The notes below the pieces were generated by a model. It was not told the DNA's origin. It saw only the letters and a program-made list of their open reading frames with translations, and did not search any database. From Xiphias gladius (lineage: Eukaryota > Chordata > Actinopteri > Istiophoriformes > Xiphiidae), in the NCBI RefSeq assembly GCF_016859285.1, contig NC_053415.1, positions 12,148,501 to 12,212,500 of the forward strand: a stretch of DNA of 64,000 bases. Reading direction: 5' to 3'. Positions 44,470 to 57,300 of this stretch are shown in pieces (positions within the stretch are counted from its first letter, which is position 1; every line of letters starts with the position of its first letter). The position numbers and the translations under genes were made by a program.

Positions 44470-46325
44470 TTAAAGGTGCTATATGTAAGTTTTCTCTGAC
44501 GCCGAGCCCTTTTTCTTGCTGGGAGCGGGGGTGATAATCATCACTTGCCAAGACTTTCAAACATCATTGCATTTACAAGACAAGACGTTAGACTATGCCC
44601 TCTGGGCAGCGCTACTTCTTCATCCTCTCGTGTTGGACTGAGGGTGGACGGGACGCTACAGAACCTCACTATTGCAAATTGGTATTACGAGAGCTGGTTA
44701 GCAGTAGAAGAAACTTCAGTAGAAGAAAAGATGTAATAGAAATAGAGGTAAAACAAGAGTTAACATTGGCATTTCCAATGCTGGAGACAGCTCGTGGCAA
44801 TTAAAGGAATGAAACTTGATACTGAACTTGCAACATTTCTTCTGTTAATACTGTTAATAAGCGATGTTAAGGCTAATGTTGGCTATGTAGTAATAGCAAA
44901 ATCTTACTTTAGCACCTTTAACCAGACTTACATTTGCCAAAACAACTATACCCTTGAAGCCTTCTCTATTGTAAACTGAAACCAAGTGTTTTAAAACACT
45001 TCCAATAAATAATAAATTTCACCTTTGTGTGGCTTGTTCAAGTAAATTTGTGAGTATGGTATCTTCCTCAGCTTCTTAGTCCACCAATCGGAGAGAGCAT
45101 TGTCTGCCACAAGGGTCAACAGTGAGCCCATTTCAGCTGCAGAACGGACTTAGCCAAATAAAAATAAGATTTATGATTTATTGGAATTGTTTTCAAACAG
45201 TATGTTTTGGTTTTATAACAGAAAAGACTTCAAAGACGAGCACTCAGTGTTTGGTTGGCAAATTTAAGTCGGTCACGACCTCGGATAGCATCGCACAGTG
45301 CCTACTTATACTATTTATTGGTAAGCATCCAGGACAGTCTCCCGATATGAGACAGAACTTGATGAGATAATACCTAATTTGTTCAAATTTTGAGCAAGAA
45401 CAGCTGTATAGCTCCCCTCTGTTCACTGCAATTTCATATATCACCTGTTGGTGGCTGTAATGTGTCGTAAACAAGCATTTGCCAGTCAAAGTGAAGAAGA
45501 AAAGTGGTAAGTGGAAAAAAGTGGGACTCATGAAAGTAGGCTGAATCTCCCTTTTTTGGACTGTATGTGGAAATATAGGAAGTTTGTCGAAAAAAACCCA
45601 CAACAGACGTTTTTGTGGACAACAAAGCAATTAAAGAAACACCTACAAAATTGGTACTAATTATAATGGAAATGGAGAAGGTGATAGTTTACAGTAAGGA
45701 AATTATGTAGGAGGCAAGTAAAAAATATTAAAAAAAAAAAAAAAGTCAATATCCATTAGAGTTCAATAGATAGACTAAAGATCTGCTTGGTAATCTGTAA
45801 ATATTAATTTAACTGACATCTATGCTGCATATTGGTTGAACTACATGCTTACGTATAGTTTTCGGCTGCACTGAAACTTCCATGGTTTTGTGTTTCAGAC
45901 TGATATGATGAACAACAAATAAAACACACTCCAAGCTATAAAATTTCAGTCCCAGCAGTTACACCTGAAAAAATATTTCTACCTAATTCCTCTTATAGAA
46001 CCTGTAAAATGAAGAATGAACTATTTTTCACTTACCTACTATATAATATCCAAGGGTTTTTTTTTTTTCAAAAACTTGAATATAATGAGCAAGTACGTAA
46101 TGAGTGTAGCAACTAACACTTTCGCCATTTCCCATATAATTAGTACCAAATCACATATATGCAATTTGGTACTAGTTATAAGGCCTTTCCTGGAAATATC
46201 CTTGTAATTCACAGCTAAATACCGGTTAGGAAATTATGAGCAAAGTTTCCAGGAAAGTATCTGGAAAAATAAAGCATTACCAAAAAATGTTTGTTTACAA
46301 TAAAAACTTCATAGGGCACCTTTAA
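44470..46325. mobile_element. Candidate DNA transposon bounded by inverted repeats starting TTAAAGGTGC
   Basis: The left end (44470-44493) reads TTAAAGGTGCTATATGTAAG then TTTT. The right end (46303-46325), reverse-complemented, reads TTAAAGGTGCCCTATGAAGT then TTTT. The two agree at nearly every position. The 1.86-kb interior has only short broken frames and no transposase I can name, so it would be non-autonomous or decayed. It also holds an 18-bp perfect palindrome at 44984-45001. The ends could instead belong to two separate copies of a short element. Confidence 0.4.
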
Positions 46326-48675
46326 TCTGAAATTAAAAATTGCCTGTAGATGTGAGTGTGATATGTTTGTACTAAGTGCTGGGCCTGTGATAGACCTCCA
46401 GGTGTTACCTTACCTCTCCAGGAGGCTCCAGCCTCTCTTGACCCTGAACAGGACAATGGGTAGTTGATGTCGTCAGTGACATGTGAGAGTGTATTAACTG
46501 TATGTGTTTCTCAGAGGTGTCGGACAAAAAAAACAGATATGTAATTGGACTTTTTTTAATACAAGAATAAAGACCCCTAAATATCTAATATTCCACAAAT
46601 AAGTTAGATTAGGCCTTAACTGTACTTTAACAAAAGGGGTCTCATATCCATATGTTGTATCACCTTTTATCTTGGGCTCTAAAATTTCTTAATCATGTGA
46701 GATCCACAGAAACATGATTTTTTCATATGTTGTTTGTAGATAGCTTTCTGCTCTTGTTTACTCCGTTGTGAGTGTCTTACATCATTACAACCACAGCAAC
46801 ATAATAATAGCATGCACTGTAGACACACACACACAGACATCCACACACACACCTCATCCCATCCTTTCATTGCACACCACATTCACACTTCCCATAAAAC
46901 CCTGGCTCCTTAAACGATGGGTCGGAACCCATGATGGGTCACAGCCCTACTTCCGGTGGGTTGCCACATGATAAAGAGTCCTCATATTGTTTAATGAGCC
47001 TGCATCCGAGGCTATATTTCTCCTTTTGGTTTTAAGGGCAGAGGATGTGAAAGAAACAGTTTTAAACATCCTCTTTTATTGGTGATAGATCTATCCAACC
47101 CCCCATCTTTCCTATAGCCATCAAAAGCTTCTAGTCTCCAGCTGTAATTTCTTCCTTTGAACCTCTGTAATCTTTGTCTTCAGAGATATGACCACAACCT
47201 GTTACCATGGAGATGACTACATCATTGTTCATTACACCATTACACAATGCCATTACTGTACAAGGTACTCCACAATTTCCCAGTTGTTGAAAATGTATTT
47301 TAACTTGTTATTGTCCAGATTGGGCACAAGGTTTAAAATAGACAGCCAGAGTTTAGTTGGTCATTAAACATCTTGCCGGTGAACCAACAGGAATAATATT
47401 TCAGTCAGTTTCAGTCAAACAGAACAAGAATTAAACTGAACAACCCAACATATACAAACATGTGACTGCTTTTATTGTACACATTTGTACATATATACAG
47501 TAATGTGGGAAACAAATCACCTTAAAATGGCCCACAGGGAAAGTAGGTTGCAAGGAAACATAAAATAGCCCTGACAAAATCTTCCATGACAAATACCATT
47601 GCTGTAAGATGAGGACTTGAAAACTGATATGTTGTAAATATATTTCCAAAGAAATGTTTTTATCCATGTCAAAATTTACTTAACAGGAATTGGTATTGCT
47701 CCAGCCAGAAATTGCTTACACTTTCAACCTTCGAATCTTTGCTCCTGTTTCAGAGCAATTTCACAATTTCATATTGATAAAGTCATAGATTAGACAAGAC
47801 ACATAGAAGGTGTCTTGAAGGGCAAATAAACACATATTGTGCCCTTGTGATGAATTCGGTTGAAATCACATTCTTTGTTTTAATGTATAATATCTCCACC
47901 CCGGTGTATATGTAATTCCCCACATTCCTAGGCCGCCCGAACTACCCACCATGTGCTCTGAACTAATTCAAAACATGATGGATACATTTTTGAGGTGGAG
48001 AAAAATTCACATTGTGAAAAACTTTGACGTGTATGGATTCATAGTATTTATTTGACAGGTATGTGTGATGAAGCTAATGTTAGCTATATAGTTCAGCTAT
48101 CTTGTATTTTGTTGATGCAAAAAAGTTAGCTTGCCCAGTAGCCCTTTTTTTTTTTTTTTTTTTACCATGTCATAAACATCTGAACATCTTCATAATTGCA
48201 CATTTCCTTCTCCACTGTTTGCCAGCTTAGTATCTAGGACTGATAAAACTTTGAATGTGAGGCATGCTAATGTTAGCTTTTACCGCTAGATCAAACAGTT
48301 GAACTACCTCACCTGAATTGAAGGCTACTCTGTGAAGGTGTGCACTTGCGCCACAATTTTGTAATGTTGGGTAGATACACCAAACTCTTGGATTTTCCTA
48401 AAGTCCTGTATCAGTGAAATTCACGTAAAAGATATTTATATATAAAGTACAATACTTTTTATATATTTTAAATTATTGTACTTTTCTACAGTTTTCAACG
48501 TATATTATTTAAGAGCCATTACAATGCACCTTTATATTGTCTTCCAAATCTACAAAACAATGCTTATATCGAATATTTTTCTCACTATCTCCTACTATTT
48601 TGCTATCACTAAAACAAATCTGGAGCTCGAACAGGATGCCAGGGCAGTGTCCCTACATGCACATTCTCGCACACA

Positions 48676-48676
<1 letters not shown>

Positions 48677-48769
<93 letters not shown>
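48677..48769. repeat. (CA)n microsatellite of about 93 bp
   Basis: A pure dinucleotide array. The long open frames across it on both strands are repeat artefacts. Confidence 0.97.
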
Positions 48770-48773
<4 letters not shown>

Positions 48774-49039
48774 CGCACATGCACACACACACCCACTTAC
48801 AGACATCTTGCTCCCAGCAGATGTTTCGTCCACCACTGCCTTCCCAGAAACCCACAAGTGAGCGTATTTTCCCGCCGCAGGGTCGGGGAGCAAAACCACT
48901 GAAGAGGACCGCTGCACCCCAACATAAAACAAAACACCAGAGGGAAAAAAATGTACAGAAAACTTTTCAAAAAGGAAAGGAAGGGAAAAAAGCAAAGGAT
49001 TTTCTAATCCATCCTTTATTGAGGTGGCTGGTTTTCGGC

Positions 49040-49172
49040 AGAGCAACCTTTTTTATGTGTGAGAAGCCTGGCCTGTAATTTGGGTAGCCACGGCGACCAG
49101 AGGGACTTGTAATAAAACGAGACTCTATTCTGGGATGCTCTGTAATAATGGACGCCACCATCCACTCCTCTT
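49040..49172. promoter_or_regulatory. Candidate conserved non-coding block
   Basis: A balanced-composition, non-repetitive stretch between a CA array and a GGAT array. It contains GGCCTGTAATTTGGG, GCCACGGCGACCAGAGGG and CTCTGTAATAATGG. No reading frame resembles a protein. It may be a distal enhancer for ihh or snx4; the evidence is compositional only. Confidence 0.25.
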
Positions 49173-49204
49173 GTTAGAGATGGAAGGATGAATGGAGGGA
49201 TAGA

Positions 49205-49246
49205 GATGGATGGATGGATGGATGGATGGACAGATGGATGGATGGC
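49205..49246. repeat. (GGAT)n tetranucleotide microsatellite
   Basis: GGAT/GATG units with one interruption, adjacent to the complex block at 49040-49172. Confidence 0.9.
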
Positions 49247-49554
49247 AGCATCACATATGGACAGGCTGAAAGACAGATGGACAGTGGCTGGACATATGCA
49301 CCGTGTGAGGACTGAAATTGGACCAAGAGAATAATAATACAAACAAAAGGCAAAAACCTGAATCAACAGCCAGATAGATCCTTGTTAGACTAATAAAATA
49401 CTGAATGGACGAACAGATGAATGGGCAAATGGATAGATGGCACAATGGATAAACAAAGTACCTAATTACACCACACTCAAGGTCATACTAACTCATTCCC
49501 TTGCATACTCCCTCTCAAACACACTAACCTACCAGCACTGACCAATACCTGACG

Positions 49555-49750
49555 GAACTTCTGAGTGGCTGTCCTTCGACGCTGTTACAAGTCCCTGTGG
49601 TTGAATTTCTGCATTCAGACACCTCTCTATAATCTCCACGCCATGTTAACAGTAACCCATTATGCCAAGGCCATAATTAGGAAATCACATTGGCATATAC
49701 ATCCTGTCATTAGAAGTGTCTATTGCTATTGCATTGTAATTACATTTTAG
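49555..49750. promoter_or_regulatory. Candidate conserved non-coding block
   Basis: This stretch lacks simple repeats and has several homeodomain-type AT cores (CATAATTAGGAAATC at about 49671-49685, TGTAATTACATT at 49736-49747) with interspersed GC-containing words. It is followed by ordinary repeat-bearing DNA. Regulatory status is a guess from composition. Confidence 0.25.
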
Positions 49751-51016
49751 TAGGTTGTTATTACACCATTTAGAAGCTGTCTGTCTTACCTCAATCTCCT
49801 CCTTAATTGGTTATGTTGGTCTGTCCCGCCCCCCAGGTCCACCCTCTTCTTTGACGGAACATTCCAGTGGTCTAAGCATTTTAAGCTGCAGAGTATTACA
49901 ACTGAGTCTAATATGCCACAGAATGAAAGAAATGAAGGAGAAAAAAATTGGGCAGAGTGAGAGAGAGACATTGGTGAGAGACATAACTTGGGAAGAGGAG
50001 TAAAGAAAAAAAGGGTTGAGAGAAATGAAAGAGGGAAAGAAGGGTGAAAAACACAGTTTTCTTGTTGCATGACAGATTCCCTCCCAGCCAACCAAGGCTT
50101 GTCCTTTAATACCCAGGAGCTTTCATGTGGCTTCTCAACGATTGCACGTGGGGCAAAGCTGACCACATCGCTGCCACGCTGCTTATTATACTGCATTGCT
50201 CACACTCTGCATGTGTGTTTGCATGTGTGTGTGTGTGTGTGAGAGAGAGAGACTGAGTGCCCATTTACAGCAAATGCGTACACATGCAAGTGTGCATGTG
50301 AAAGTTGTTGGAAAGCAGCGTCAGTCATGCAGGGAAGTGTTCAATGAGACTTGCACGTATTTATTTGTCAACACCCTTGTGAGGGATGGGAGAGAGAAAA
50401 GCAGAGATAAATGTAAAAATGGGAGAAATGTGAAAGAAGACACACTAGTGACGAAAATAACTGTTTTCAAAGAAATGTTGTTTAAACAGAAAAAAAAACT
50501 TGTAGAAATTGAACTTATATGACCTGTCCTTTTCTCATCAGAAATGAATGAAATAGAATGAAATAAGTATATTTAAGGCTTACCTAAAATTCTTTAAATT
50601 AATAAGGCCACTTACATTATAAAAACATTATGAACAGTTAAAATAGACGTTATTAGTGCAGAAGGCCTACATCAAGACTGACAGCACTGTATTTACCAAA
50701 GGGGAAATGGGTGAGGGATGTTTCTATAACAAGGTTAAAATAAACAACATGATACAGTATCAACCAGACTTCACTTCATTATGGCATTTCATACACATAA
50801 ATATATATAAATATATAGGTTCACCCACACAAATTCAGGCCCACTGGACACACTGCATGAGTTTTCCACCACTGACAACTGCAAGAATAGACGGATGAAG
50901 GAGAGGAAAATGAAGGACGGAGACTATGACATGGAGCAAAACATGTGTTCCTTTCTGCTGCCCGCAAGGACTTCCTTTTTATGACCTTCGTGACCAGTCT
51001 CTTATACAGCACAGAC

Positions 51017-51021
51017 ACACA

Positions 51022-51070
<49 letters not shown>
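51017..51070. repeat. (CA)n microsatellite
   Basis: A CA dinucleotide array with one AAAC interruption near its start. Confidence 0.95.
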
Positions 51071-51072
<2 letters not shown>

Positions 51073-54000
51073 CAACTTTTCTTAAAACTTCCTACAAACC
51101 AGATATCTCATAAAAATTTCACACATTCAAATGTATCTAAAGCAATCCTGAAATTGTTTTTAAAAATATCCTAAAATTCACATCTAAAAATGGAAAATAA
51201 ACAAATGCAAATTACTTTACATGGCAGGATGATTGATCATAAGGAGAATGCGTGAATAAAGTTGTCTAGTTTTGGCCCCTGAAAATTGGCCCCTGAGAAA
51301 TACAGACGATAAGAGTGATGAGGCTCAAATCCCAACAAAATAAAGAGAGATTTTTCATGCATATTTTTTTATATTCCAAGCATTACATTTCAAAATATAC
51401 TTGAGGTTAAAAACCATGCAGTATACTCCCTTGTATGATGTTTAATATACTCAATAATACTAATTTTTACTTGCATATATCCCCAGTTGTAGATATGGTC
51501 AGTGAACCTGGCCTTGAGGTGACTGTGTGCCATAGCTGTGCAGATACTATATCCACATTAATATAAGCTAATGATAATTTTACACATTCATGTTTCTGTT
51601 AAACATTCATGTTAATAGTGCAATAGTTTGGCAGCCTATCCATTCACTGTGCAAGTGCTAAACATAGGATGACAAGACAAGATGTGTTGAGGTTCTTGTA
51701 GAGATATTTGACCTGGATCCCATGTTACTGCATCCTTACAAAAAGATGATTGTATAACAAAATATAACTGATTACAATGACTTTTATTGCTGTACTGTGT
51801 TGAATAATTTTATATTATAACAAATAATAATTACAGGCCTTTTTCATGGATGGCATTTTCCCATGTTTCAGGGGCAAAAGGATGGATGTTAATAACAATA
51901 ACGATGGCTGAATTCCATTTAGCTGCTTCAGTTTATGGATATTGTGCATGCTGGCTCACTGTCACACTGTCATAGCTTATTGGAACATTTGAGTAGAGCA
52001 AAGAGCCATCGTTAATGTCATTCTTAATGCCTATGCTATTATGACAAGTCAAAAGGCTGTAAAAAGGGCCTTTTACACTTACTCTTTCCCATATTGCAGT
52101 ATACTTGACCTCATCAGGTAGTGCTGTGCATACTGATTCTCATACTGATGCACCACAGGTTGTTGTACATCAACATTATTGGGTTTTTGCTACCCTCTGC
52201 TGTTCAACAGTCAAACTTCAACAGAGAAATAAATCATTTTCTTTAACCAATAGACATAAAAAGGAAATAAGTGATTAATTTGAACAACACATAACATTCA
52301 AATAAACCTGTGAAATGAAAGATTTTTCTAGACAATGAAAAAACATGCATACATTCAAAAGAACAGTGTTATATTTGAAATTTTTTTGTAACGCCAACAC
52401 TTTTGCTATTTTTAAAATTGCCTTTTGGCAGGCACAATATCCAGTTGATGAGTATTATTAACAACAGTTATTATTTTTTGTCGTTTCTTTGTCCCCAGGC
52501 ATTTTGGCATGAATAGCAAGACTCAGTATATAATACGCACATTCCTGTCTGAATTATAGTCACTCACCAGCTTTAGGTCAGACATTCCGAATATAGACAA
52601 GACAGGAAGAAACACACGCACACATACACGATGTGCAAAGCTCATTGTAACTTTGTGTTCAAGAACGTTGGTCAGAGGGTTCTAAAAAGTTGTCAAATGG
52701 CCGATTATAGTCACTCAAGTATTGCTGGGGGTGTGTATGCATTTGTGTGTGTCTGCGTGCCCGTGTGTGCGGACAGGACGTGGCGGTGGCTGGTTTGAGG
52801 TCAGTGGTAGGAAAGAATGGTAACTATGCTGTTGCTGTGACTACGGCTGGTCACAGTGCAGGCTTTGGGTTTCCTGGCACACTGCAGCATGAAACCACAT
52901 CTCACCATCGCTCCATCCACTGGTCCATCCCTCCTGCATCTGTGTCATTAATCATTTTACAAATACTCATCATATTAATTCATCTCACCTTCATACCCTC
53001 TCTCCCTCTGTATGCATTTCTTTGTCTCTCACCCTCTTTTCTCTTTTTCATTCATCCCACAACACTCCAAACCCCCACCCCATGCCCAGTGGCATCTATA
53101 TAAAATGCTTCCTTACTAAATGCTGCTCCACCCTTCTCTTTAAACATTAAACGTTGCACAAAAGTTTGACCACAGGAACTAAAAGGCCTTGTTTCTGTGC
53201 TGTTTAGTAGCCTGAGGCATACCGCATCCCTCTCATTCACATATCTGGGCCCACAACCATCTACAACCAATGAGAGAGGGACCAAATGATGTAACCACAG
53301 TGAGGAAATTCATCAGTTACAGCATCTTTTTCAGATTTTTGTTTTCAAGCACCATGAAAGCAATGATGAAAAGTCAGATATATTTGAACTTTTTATTCTT
53401 TAGATTTATAGTGTAATGTCTAATACTTTTTTAATATGCCAAAAGCCCTCATAATCTTCATCTTAAAGGATATCTCACAGCTTGTTTAGGCATCGATTTA
53501 GGATGACTGTTTAGGCTGGGTAACTGGGTATCACACATCATACTGCCATCTTGGTAATCATTCTATGGGGAAAGCATTTACACTTAAAATTCTGCAGATG
53601 GGAGCAAATGTCCATGGGCATTTCACAAATATCTGAGGTTCAACATTTTTTTCCAAAATTTCCAAAAGTAAGATATCAAACAACCGCAACATGGGTATCC
53701 TCTGGGTGGTCTCTGGGGATAAAAATGGAAGTAAACAAATCCCTAACCAAAATCTCAGAAGCAGATGTCAGCCTTGCCACAGGTAGGTGTTGCAAACGAT
53801 ACCAAAGGAGGTCAATGGTTTCCCCAATGAGGAGCACAGCTGCATGGAATCTTTCAAAAACCATTCCGTTAACCGCTCCAGATGTGCACGAAAAGTAATA
53901 CACGCACATTAAAACAAGGGAATTACAATTTTGTTGTGCTTAATTGAGATTAATTTAAAACTTTACTTCACTGCAACTTCAATACAAATTCAAGGTCTCA

Positions 54001-54291
54001 TTACTTGAATTGAGTTTACGTTACCTCTAACTGCGTTGCTGCGTTTAACAAGATGTCATAGTATTTTATTTTGTTTTAAATAATTAGACTGTTGTCAGAG
54101 ATAGTTCTGCTATTATATTGTTTTTACGTTGTGGATTTTTTTTTCTGTTGTTTATTATTTTATTTCATTTTTGTTTTTGCATTTTTTTTATTCGTTTAGT
54201 TATTTAGGATCTAATGAACATTCCTTATTTTACACCATCCATTTAGTTGTATCAAGAAATAAGAGGTCTTATCCTTGGCCTCAGCCTGAAT

Positions 54292-54303
54292 CGCGCATGC
54301 GCA
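54292..54303. promoter_or_regulatory. snx4: NRF-1 binding site in the snx4 promoter
   Basis: The 12-mer CGCGCATGCGCA matches the NRF-1 consensus YGCGCAYGCGCR at every position and contains the palindrome GCGCATGCGC. It lies 72 bp upstream of the chosen snx4 start codon, a typical place in TATA-less housekeeping promoters. Binding is inferred from the motif. Confidence 0.7.
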
Positions 54304-54374
54304 GAAAGAGGGGGACCGGTCCACTGCCAGCTCAGCTGACAACACAACAGCAGCGCCTCAGCAGCAGCCCAAAG

Positions 54375-57300
54375 ATGATGGCAGACTCTGGGAGCAGTGA
54401 AGTAGCGGCTGTGATCGGTAACACCGACCTCACTTCAACTGAATCAGAGAACAACATTATAAACACGGTCGTACTTTTGTTATTCTCCATTATAAACATG
54501 TTTGAAGTCCACAAAACCTGTTTTTACTGGTGAAAACTTTTCCAAACAGGCCTAAAGTAATGTTAGCTAGGTGGAGTTAGTGACAAGGAGCCACGAAGAC
54601 TTTTTCAGTCACATTTTCAAAAGATGCCACTAAACCACACTTTAGTGGTTTCGGTACCGTTAAACAGCTTCAAAACTAGATTCAGCGACTAGCTCTGCAA
54701 GGTAACGTTAAAGATAAAAGTGGGGCTAAAGTTGCTTTTGCTAACGCTAGTTCGAAGCTACTTTGTGAACTTTGTTCCTGACGTTAGCTTGCTAGCTAGC
54801 AAGTTTGAACGCTAAAGTTTTGTTTACTTAAATTAGCCCCATTCCCGAATGAGTCCTCTAAGTATAGTCCGAATAACCGAGGTTTCTAGTGAGAGAAGAC
54901 GGTTTCAAAGTAGAAAAGCGTCAATTTTTTTTCCTTTCCTTGGTTGGTGGTAGTATTTTCTTGTCTAATCTCGTGACCTGCACACGACTGTCACAACCCC
55001 GTCTAAGGAAGCACAGTGTTAAATAATCTTCAAAAGCAAAACAGCTGCTTGTCCCTCTGTGTTCATCTGCTTTCATGCGTGTCTTCATAGAATTAAACAG
55101 ACTACAGCTTTATTGTCCAGAGTGGAAATTTTTTTATTTAATTTATTAGTCCCTGAGAACCACACTCTTACCCTGCACAGAGCTGTCTGTTCACCTGATG
55201 TTATTTCTCCTGATGTTCCTTCTTATACTTGTCACATATTTATGTTCTACCTTCCCTGTAATTGGTTGTCTTTTTTTCCTCCTCCTTACACATTATTTTT
55301 CTTGTCTGTGTAGATGGTGGAAAGAGGGACAGCTCTGTTGAGAAAAATGGAGATAAATGTGGCAGAGGCAGAGAAGAGAACAGGGAAGAACACGGTTAAC
55401 ATGCAGGAAACCTATACTGTCTACCTCATAGAAACACGGTAGGTCTCAAACTGGAGCATTCCCTGATTCTGACATTACAGCTGTTACAGCATATGCAAAA
55501 AAGCTTGATATGGCTGTACAAAAAAGACACCAGTGTAACAAAAAGAGTGGAGTGAGACCACTTACACATACACTTCATCAATACTAGAGACACACAATAC
55601 ACATGTGCTTTATCTTGCACAATTTTAAGAGTAATTAAGTCAAATACTTCCTTGAAGAGGTGAGCCTTATGTTTTGACAAATTTGAAACCATGACCAAAT
55701 ATAGTAAGTGCAGTGCATGAATAAGTGCATCTTTCATATCTATGCTCCTTAATATTGTATAGAGCAAAATTATTGTCACTGGGAAGAATAAAGATTTTTT
55801 TGGTTGAACACTGCTTGCCACATGTCTTACACACTTTATTCAGTTAAACGTGATTCAACAAAACAAGGTCAATGAGCAGAATAGCGTGTACAATGCCTAT
55901 AAAATGTCTTGTCCCAGCACTAGTCAGAAAATGCCACCGGAAATCGAACTTGGATGTAATGTGTTGCGCTTTCTGTTTCTCAAATTGCTTTTAACAAGAA
56001 CATCAGCCCAAATGTCTTCAACACCTAAAAAGACTGTTTATTTCTCTGTCTGCAGGCCAGCCGAAACTGTCCCAGAGGGAGGTACGCCAGCCACACCTGA
56101 CACTTTGTGGAGACGCTACAGTGAGTTTGAGTTGCTCAGAACTTACCTCCTGGTCACTTACCCCTACATCATCATCCCTCCACTACCAGAGAAAAGGGTG
56201 AGTGACACATGTGTGGATGGAGAAATGTAATTAATAAAAAAAATGCATTTAATTTGGGCATAAGTATTCCCTGTGATTGACTATAGGACTTGCAAGTTTG
56301 TAAAAGAACAAATTCATCGGTGTGACATTTTTCAGTCTTTCTTTCCTAGTTTGCTCTCAGTTTCTTTTAAGTAGGAGAAGTGACTTGCCCTTATTTTTGA
56401 GATTGATATGTTCTATTTTCTTTCTCTTCTTTAATTGTGTCTCTTGTAGGCAGAGTTTGTGTGGCACAAGCTGTCGGCAGACAACCTCGACCCAGACTTT
56501 GTTGAGCGACGGAGAGTCGGCTTGGAAAACTTCCTGTTGCGTGTTGCATCACATCCTGTCCTTTCGAATGATGAAATCTTCTTCCGCTTTCTCACAGAGG
56601 TTAGCATCCAAACATATGGCACATAATGTCTCATAGAAGTCTGCTGTCATACATATGCACAACCTACACATTTACACTCTAAAGGGGATTTCCAACTAAT
56701 AACAGCACTATGGCAAAGCAATGCAAGAGGCTACATTAGTCTTAAGATGTTGGAACTGGATACAAACAAAGAAGAAAAAAATATGTAACAGTTAGAAGGC
56801 ACATCACAGTGCCATGAGAAAATGGAGGCTGAATGTTTTTTTTTTTTTTCTGAAGCACATTGCAATGAAATCCTCTGCCCCAGCCACACAGTGATCCAAT
56901 TGAAAAGACTGAGAAAGCCTGTAATTTTTGCCACAGAGCTATTGCATGCACCCATACCAGGTAAGTTACCTACTACCACATAATGATGATTTGCTTTTTA
57001 TCTGGCAGTATATATCTGCCTGTCAGAAGCCGAAAATTGAGTAACTTTCTCACATTGAAAAAAATTTTCATACCGAGTCTTGCCATTTGACGCACCTTCA
57101 GATTTAACTCCTGGATTTGTGTCTCATCCTGTCCCTGTAGCCTGTAGCGACATGCTCGGACGAGTGCAGCCCCTTGTTTCGTTTTGTGCAGTTATCAGCT
57201 TGTAAGCCCCCTTTTTACACAGTATATCTGATAATCCTGTCATATGTCCATCACCTATCAATCATCTGTCCTCAGGAGAAGGGATGGAGGGAGGCGGTAT

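Larger units (their letters stand above)
46326..54280. other. Gene desert, snx4-proximal part
   Basis: No coding exons are recognised. It contains (CA)n arrays (48677-48769, 51017-51070), a (GGAT)n tract (49205-49246), poly-T near 48145-48163 and AT-rich sequence at 50.5-52.6 kb. Two complex blocks at 49040-49172 and 49555-49750 are listed separately. The segment 53660-53900 has the look of a degraded dispersed repeat (minus strand reads CATTGACCTCCTTTGGTATC), but I cannot name it. Confidence 0.55.

Noticed and set aside
48476..49078. A 200-codon open frame on +, among the longest in the window outside the recognised genes
   Set aside because: It is mostly a translation of the (CA)n array (poly Thr-His) with unrelated flanks; overlapping minus-strand frames give poly Cys-Val.
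53676..53909. Minus-strand frame of 77 codons that looks protein-like
   Set aside because: The DNA resembles a degraded fish interspersed repeat (CATTGACCTCC...), no family could be named and there is no support for splicing.
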